A stretch of DNA of 10,640 bases from Chitinophaga pinensis (lineage in GTDB: Bacteria > Bacteroidota > Bacteroidia > NS11-12g > UBA9320), in the NCBI GenBank assembly GCA_945890595.1, contig CAMDCQ010000071.1, positions 1-10,640 on the forward strand, read 5' to 3'. Within the stretch, counting starts at the first letter, position 1, and each line of letters starts with the position of its first letter. Position numbers and translations under genes: made by a program. The notes beneath the pieces were generated by a model. The model was given only the letters and a program-made list of their open reading frames with translations. It had not been told where the DNA came from and made no database searches. Below are positions 5,971 to 10,640 of the stretch, piece by piece.

Positions 5971-7953
5971 ATGTGTAAATCTATACTCTTTCTAGCTTTC
6001 GTAACTTCATTCATATCTACTGAAGCACAAACATCGGCCGAGAGTAGATCTGTAGAAGGTTATGCCACCATTGACGTAAATACGCCAAGTATAACCTTAC
6101 ACTGGAGCGGAACCGTCAATGCTACCGGTTATAAAATTTATAGAAGAGCACTTGGCAGTAGCTCTTGGGGCAATCCAATAAAAACGCTCTCTACGACAGA
6201 ATTAGAATATCTAGATAAAACAGTTACTCCAGAAACTGTGTATGAATATGCCATTCAAAAAACAACCAATACTGCTGATCCATTAGCAGGTGGTACTATG
6301 CAAGGATATAGCTACATCTCTGCTTCCATACAAAAACCAGCCAACCATGCCAATGGCGCAATGCTTTTGTTAATCACTAAGTTAATCAACGACAGTCTTT
6401 CCTCCGAAATTGCTGGTCTTGTAGATGACCTTTCTAATGATGGTTGGGCAGTTAGCACTGTGGTTGTAACGTCTGAATCAACGGTGACCCAAGTAAAGGC
6501 TATTATTAAGTCTAAAAAAGAGGCAGGACAATGCGATGCGGTATATTTACTAGGAAATATTCCGGTGCCCTACTCCGGCACGTTTTGTACCGATGTAAGT
6601 TACCAGTATCCTCCTGATGGCCATACGGCAGCTGCGCCTCCATCTCACTGTGGAGCTTGGCCTTCTGATGTCTACTATGGATCTTTTGATGGAAATTGGA
6701 CAGATATAGGGACCGATAGCACCGGAGCACGTGCCGAAAATAAAAACATTCCCGGAGATGGTAAGTTTGACAACATTAGGCTACCCGGCATAGTCACTGT
6801 AGCCATTGGTCGTGTAGATTTTAGCAAGTTATCTGCTTTTACAGAGTCTGAAGTGCAACTCACTAAAAGATACTTAGCAAAAGTGCACGCATTTAAAATG
6901 GGCGAGACAGTTACTCAAAATAAGGGGATAATAGAAGATAATTTTAGCGGATATGCAGAGGGTTTTAGCTCTTCGGCTATTCGAACCATAACGGCTGTAT
7001 GCGGACCAAACTCCATTTTAAGAGGAGACATTTTTACCAATTCAGACACAGCCGATTTTCTTTTTTCATACACTTGTGGTGCCGGATATTACAATTCCTG
7101 CAGTGGTGTGGGAAATTCAACTAATTACAAGACACAAAATGGGGCTGCTTTCAATTTTATTTTCGGAAGTTACTTTGGTGATTTTGACATTGACAATAAT
7201 TTTATGAGAGCTAGTATGGCCAGCAATAAGCTTGGCTTTGGATGCGTCTGGAGCGGCAGACCTAAGTGGATATGGCACACTATGGCGCTTGGAGATAATT
7301 ATGCAGGCATAGCGATACGCTCACAAAATAATTGGCAAGACTATGACGGAAATTATTACCAAAATGGCGTTCACATGAACTTGCTAGGCGACCCTAGCCT
7401 TAGAACCCATTTTATTTCACCACCAACCAATCTAGCTTTAAGCATACAAGACAGTGATCAAAAAGTAAAAGCTTCATGGACAGCAAGCAGCGACATGAAT
7501 GTATTGGGATACTATATTTACCGCAGTGCAGAAGAATACGGTTCATATACCTTGGTAGCTAATAATATCATTTCAGGAACTACATATCTCGACGAATCTC
7601 CACTGAATGGCAAATCTTACTATATGGTGCGCGCTGCAAAAGAAACCGAAACGGGTAGCGGGAGCTACATAAATCTGAGCTTAGGAACTAAAAACGGTGT
7701 ACAGCGAACAGCTAAAATGGTACCAGTTAGCAACCTCGCCTTAAAACTATACCCAACGCTTACTAATGCTATGCTTACTCTTGAAAACCAGCGTAATGAG
7801 ACATCTAATTATTCTATTATCAACGCTATTGGGATGGAAATGCAACGAGGTAAAACAGCGGGGGTTAAAACCACTATTGACGTAACACCACTAGAAAGTG
7901 GCGTTTACTACCTATTGCAAGATGGTACAACCCACCGCTTTGTAAAGTACTAA
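5962..7953 (+). CDS. secreted FN3-flanked protein with C25 (gingipain)-like core lacking the usual catalytic pair
   Basis: A 663-residue exported protein of unproven function. Signal peptide at about 1-22 (ILFLAFVTSF, cleavage after TEA). First fibronectin type III-like domain at about 32-123 (TGYKIYRRA, YEYAIQKT). The core at about 125-485 has the layout of a gingipain-type C25 peptidase: DAVYLLGNIPVPY (192-204), VAIGRVD (280-286), and a terminal LLGDPSLR (474-481). Where active C25 enzymes have a GHG histidine and an ACxxGDF cysteine, this protein reads SYTCGAG (369-375) and FGSYFGDFD (401-409), so both catalytic residues seem absent. Second FN3-like domain at about 487-575. The C-terminal ~70 residues resemble a T9SS type A domain, degenerate at its first motif (LYPTLTN rather than PNPTN). 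Two starts are possible (ATG 5962 or 5971); both keep the signal peptide. I cannot rule out an unrelated alpha/beta fold. Confidence 0.75.
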   Translation: MNKMCKSILFLAFVTSFISTEAQTSAESRSVEGYATIDVNTPSITLHWSGTVNATGYKIYRRALGSSSWGNPIKTLSTTELEYLDKTVTPETVYEYAIQKTTNTADPLAGGTMQGYSYISASIQKPANHANGAMLLLITKLINDSLSSEIAGLVDDLSNDGWAVSTVVVTSESTVTQVKAIIKSKKEAGQCDAVYLLGNIPVPYSGTFCTDVSYQYPPDGHTAAAPPSHCGAWPSDVYYGSFDGNWTDIGTDSTGARAENKNIPGDGKFDNIRLPGIVTVAIGRVDFSKLSAFTESEVQLTKRYLAKVHAFKMGETVTQNKGIIEDNFSGYAEGFSSSAIRTITAVCGPNSILRGDIFTNSDTADFLFSYTCGAGYYNSCSGVGNSTNYKTQNGAAFNFIFGSYFGDFDIDNNFMRASMASNKLGFGCVWSGRPKWIWHTMALGDNYAGIAIRSQNNWQDYDGNYYQNGVHMNLLGDPSLRTHFISPPTNLALSIQDSDQKVKASWTASSDMNVLGYYIYRSAEEYGSYTLVANNIISGTTYLDESPLNGKSYYMVRAAKETETGSGSYINLSLGTKNGVQRTAKMVPVSNLALKLYPTLTNAMLTLENQRNETSNYSIINAIGMEMQRGKTAGVKTTIDVTPLESGVYYLLQDGTTHRFVKY

Positions 7954-9698
7954 CGATTAAAAAAAGACTTGTTTGCTCTTTGATAATAAGCCTTTTCAAT
8001 GGGAGGATTACAGGCAGAAAAAAGATAGTTTTTCTGACCTAAATCAAAATACTGAGTGCAGTTGGGCGACACCATGGTGATACCATCATGATAGGAATAA
8101 AATGCTCGATTACTCGGTTTTACAATGGGATGCTGCGCAAATGAAGTAGTGTCTCCCAAGAACCAAGCAATCGTCGCAGGAATATCTGCTTGACTTACGA
8201 TCTCATTAATCATTGCAGAACTCTGGACAGCCCCCCCTATCAAAAGCAAGGGGATTTTAAAGTTTATTGCATCATAAATTGGTGCGTTATCTGGCCGAAT
8301 AGTGCCATGATCTGCCGTAATAATCACTACGGTATTTTTCCATTTGGGGGACGCTTTAAGCTTATCAATCATAACACCTAAGCAACTATCTGTATAGGCA
8401 ATGCTATTGAGATATGGTTCTTTTTTAGCATTGAAATTAGGAACATCAAAGGGTTCATGACTGCTTAAAGAGAATATCATTTTGAATTGCGGTTGTTGCT
8501 CCACAAGAAAATCATTGGCAAATTCATCAAAAACTACTTCATCGTGAACTCCCCAAGCATTCCTATTTATTGAGTTAAAAGACCATTGTGATTTTACCTT
8601 ATCCGCATCTTTAAAAAGCACTTTTATATTGGCAAACTCCAAGTTCCCACCGTAATAAAAAGACGTTTTGTAATTTGCTTTAAACAGTTGAAAAATATTA
8701 GGTACTGCTGCCAGTTCTGCCGGAAAATTAGTTAATGTTTGCCTAGCCCCACTTGGAATTCCTGTGGTAATTGCGAGTAAACCTTTATCCGATCGAAAAC
8801 TAGATGCATATGCATTCTTGAAACTCACTCCTTGAGACATCAACTCATCTAGCTTAGGGGTAGCTCCATATGTTGGACCACTTAAAAAGCCAACGGCTTT
8901 AGCACTAAAACTCTCGAGTACGATTAAGATAATGTTGGTAGAATCATTTACCACAACCAAATCAGCATAGTCGTTCTTAGGTATTGTATCCGTAAGTAAA
9001 GCTATGACTTCTTCATCGTCCTCAAAAAATACCAAAGCAGCATGTTTGTCTCTTTCTACTTCTGTGGCTAAAAAATTCCAAACTGCATTTACCGCAGTAT
9101 TATTGTACAAATTATTTGAGCTAAAATAGGCACTTGATACATTAATAGGCACTTTATCTATGCTTCCTCTTATGAGTCCAATACTACCTGCCAAGAGCAA
9201 CAGGGTACTGAGCCATGTATGCGCAACTTTCCGAACCAAAAGACGCTGACCATACCTGTAAAACCAATAGACTGCTAACACTATAAAGCTTAATGCGATG
9301 ACGTAGGTTGACGTTTCAATAGAATCTAAACCTGCATTTTCTTTGCCTAAAAACTGGGTAAATCCTAAGTTGGTTTTTTGGCCCCAATAATTGAAAAAAT
9401 AAGGATCTACTGCTACTACTATTGTAATAAACAGCCAAATAAGCCACCAATAAACTAACGAGAAAATAGCCGAAAAACGAGGTGAGACTAACGCCAATAA
9501 TCCTAGCAATAGTGGCAATACCATTACATATCCAAGTATAGATAAATCAAGTCTAATTCCATTCCACCAGATTTCAGGAAAAGAAAGCACATCTTCAAAA
9601 GACGCCATATTAACCAGTAAGAAATATAACTTAGCTGCTGCAAAAAGGAGCAGAATGTATTTTGCAGCTCTTAAATAATATGTATATGCGCCTACCAA
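7950..9698 (-). CDS. LTA synthase-family membrane sulfatase-like transferase
   Basis: A 582-residue inner-membrane enzyme of the alkaline phosphatase/sulfatase superfamily. Five hydrophobic segments (about 12-30, 50-72, 76-98, 131-148, 160-177) precede an outward-facing catalytic domain from about 250. Likely metal and active-site residues: Glu262 in NIILIVLES, Ser303 in SFRSDKG at the place where LtaS has its nucleophilic Thr, His414 in LSSHEPF, and Asp463-His464 in TADHGT. Relatives move phosphoglycerol or phosphoethanolamine groups from phospholipids onto glycolipids or glycans; the substrate here is unknown, since Bacteroidota are not known to make lipoteichoic acid. The start is a TTG at 9698, because no ATG occurs before residue 31 and starting there would lose the first membrane segment. 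It overlaps the upstream oxidoreductase gene by 7 bp, so they are probably co-translated. Its stop overlaps the stop of the convergent gene. Confidence 0.85.
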   Translation of the reverse strand: MVGAYTYYLRAAKYILLLFAAAKLYFLLVNMASFEDVLSFPEIWWNGIRLDLSILGYVMVLPLLLGLLALVSPRFSAIFSLVYWWLIWLFITIVVAVDPYFFNYWGQKTNLGFTQFLGKENAGLDSIETSTYVIALSFIVLAVYWFYRYGQRLLVRKVAHTWLSTLLLLAGSIGLIRGSIDKVPINVSSAYFSSNNLYNNTAVNAVWNFLATEVERDKHAALVFFEDDEEVIALLTDTIPKNDYADLVVVNDSTNIILIVLESFSAKAVGFLSGPTYGATPKLDELMSQGVSFKNAYASSFRSDKGLLAITTGIPSGARQTLTNFPAELAAVPNIFQLFKANYKTSFYYGGNLEFANIKVLFKDADKVKSQWSFNSINRNAWGVHDEVVFDEFANDFLVEQQPQFKMIFSLSSHEPFDVPNFNAKKEPYLNSIAYTDSCLGVMIDKLKASPKWKNTVVIITADHGTIRPDNAPIYDAINFKIPLLLIGGAVQSSAMINEIVSQADIPATIAWFLGDTTSFAQHPIVKPSNRAFYSYHDGITMVSPNCTQYFDLGQKNYLFSACNPPIEKAYYQRANKSFFNR

Positions 9699-10640
9699 AA
9701 TCGTTGTATATCTACTTCGGGCTGCAAAGGAGTGTTATTTATCAGATATTCTGACATTTCTTGAGTTAAAAGTGGGGCTAAACTAACCGATTTGCTTCCC
9801 ATCCCATTTACAAGGTGCATATTTTTATGCAGAGGGTGAGTACCTAATATTGGCTTTCTGTCTATAGAAGCAGGTCTGATACCACAGTAATGTTCTACGA
9901 GAGTATATGGTAAGCTTAATGTTTTATCGAGTTTTACGAGTAGGTCATTTCTCATCATCTCGGTGGGAAACGGCGAACTATCTCCTTGACTATAGGTAGA
10001 TCCCACGCGCCACCTTTTATCATACAAATGTTGTAAGAAAACAGAACCTAGATATATATCGCCTTCTGGACTTAATTCCGTATCTATCTCTATCAATTCA
10101 CCTTTGGTAGGCACTACATTGAGTAACGTATTGAAGTAGGTATTTTCCATTACTTTATACCCTTCACAAAAAAGAATATGCTTAAACTGTAGATTACCAT
10201 ACCTGTTTTCAGCCATATTTAATTGCCCAAAATCAAATTTAGAATCATCTGTTGGAAGATTTTTATGACATGCTGTCAGGAATAATCGTGTATCTAACTC
10301 ACCGCCTTGATGCACATTAAGTATCCCAAAATTTGTATCTAACCCAGCAATAGGCTCCGGACTAAAATCACAAAAACCAACGTACTTCGTTTGATGTGCC
10401 TTACTTAGCCAGATATTTTGCTCTCCAGCGCTTGCAATTATGCGCCGCATCGTACAGGGTTTATAAAAATGAGCATCGAGTCTATTTTCTAAATCCTGAT
10501 AAAAATCAGTCAATCCATTAAAAAAGTCATCAGCTCGCCATCCTATAGTAAAAAACTTTCCAACCAACGGATTGGCCAGTCCTGCAGCTACAATAGAACT
10601 TTGATTGCTATTAGCTTCATCAAAAACCAACGTAGTGCCT
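9692..10640 (-). CDS. FAD-dependent oxidoreductase (DAO family), 5' end outside window
   Basis: A C-terminal part of about 316 residues of a D-amino-acid-oxidase-like flavoprotein. The frame stays open to the window edge (GTTLVFDEA), so a TTG at 10630 is not the true start. The missing part, about 30 residues, should hold the GxGxxG dinucleotide-binding loop. Seen: VFDEANSNQSSIVAAGLANPLVGK, resembling the end of the second FAD-binding strand and the following SS-x-AAG loop, then a variable substrate domain. The C-terminal YCGIRPASIDRKPILG and HLVNGMGSKSVSLAP form the FAD-contacting end of the DAO fold. It is likely cytoplasmic, oxidising an amine or amino acid; relatives include glycine oxidase, DadA and the MnmC oxidase domain, and I cannot choose among them. 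It overlaps the downstream LTA-synthase-like gene by 7 bp. Confidence 0.82.
   Translation of the reverse strand, partial: GTTLVFDEANSNQSSIVAAGLANPLVGKFFTIGWRADDFFNGLTDFYQDLENRLDAHFYKPCTMRRIIASAGEQNIWLSKAHQTKYVGFCDFSPEPIAGLDTNFGILNVHQGGELDTRLFLTACHKNLPTDDSKFDFGQLNMAENRYGNLQFKHILFCEGYKVMENTYFNTLLNVVPTKGELIEIDTELSPEGDIYLGSVFLQHLYDKRWRVGSTYSQGDSSPFPTEMMRNDLLVKLDKTLSLPYTLVEHYCGIRPASIDRKPILGTHPLHKNMHLVNGMGSKSVSLAPLLTQEMSEYLINNTPLQPEVDIQRFW

Noticed and set aside
10628..10630. TTG at 10630 as the true start of the FAD oxidoreductase
   Set aside because: The frame stays open to the window edge and the FAD-binding N-terminus is missing, so the gene begins outside the window.

Overview
The window looks like chromosomal housekeeping DNA from a member of the Bacteroidota, most likely a flavobacterium-like marine or environmental lineage. 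The reasons are: AT-rich genes without Shine-Dalgarno sequences, promoter boxes matching the Bacteroidetes TAnnTTTG type, a PorT-family type IX secretion (T9SS) protein, and two secreted proteins ending in T9SS type A sorting domains. No RNA gene, CRISPR array, insertion sequence or phage gene is visible. Coding density is very high: the longest non-coding stretch is about 164 bp (2124-2287).

Layout. Positions 1-2123 (minus strand) hold an overlapping operon, ubiE > porT > tgt: menaquinone methyltransferase, T9SS outer-membrane protein, and tRNA-guanine transglycosylase (the last cut by the window edge). Divergent from it, 2288-3497 (plus) holds engB (ribosome-assembly GTPase) and an RsuA/RluE-type 23S rRNA pseudouridine synthase. 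Next is a divergent pair of secreted proteins: an M1-family metallopeptidase (5923-3533, minus) and a 663-residue protein (5962-7953, plus). The second has two fibronectin type III-like domains around a region that resembles the gingipain (C25) fold but lacks the usual His/Cys catalytic pair. The two genes are only 38 bp apart, separated by a near-palindrome that can be read as two face-to-face promoters. Finally, 10640-7950 (minus) holds an FAD-dependent oxidoreductase (5' end outside the window) overlapping a membrane-anchored LTA-synthase/sulfatase-superfamily enzyme. The stop codon of the latter overlaps the stop codon of the 663-residue gene.

How it fits together. PorT is needed to export T9SS cargo in bacteria where it has been studied, and both large secreted proteins here carry cargo tags, so part of the window concerns building and using this secretion route. 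ubiE, tgt, engB and the pseudouridine synthase are core respiration and translation functions. No complete new system is evident. The most interesting items are the apparently inactive C25-like secreted protein, the symmetric divergent promoter palindrome, a 7-bp-periodic repeat next to the ubiE promoter, and an engB start codon lying almost on top of its apparent promoter.
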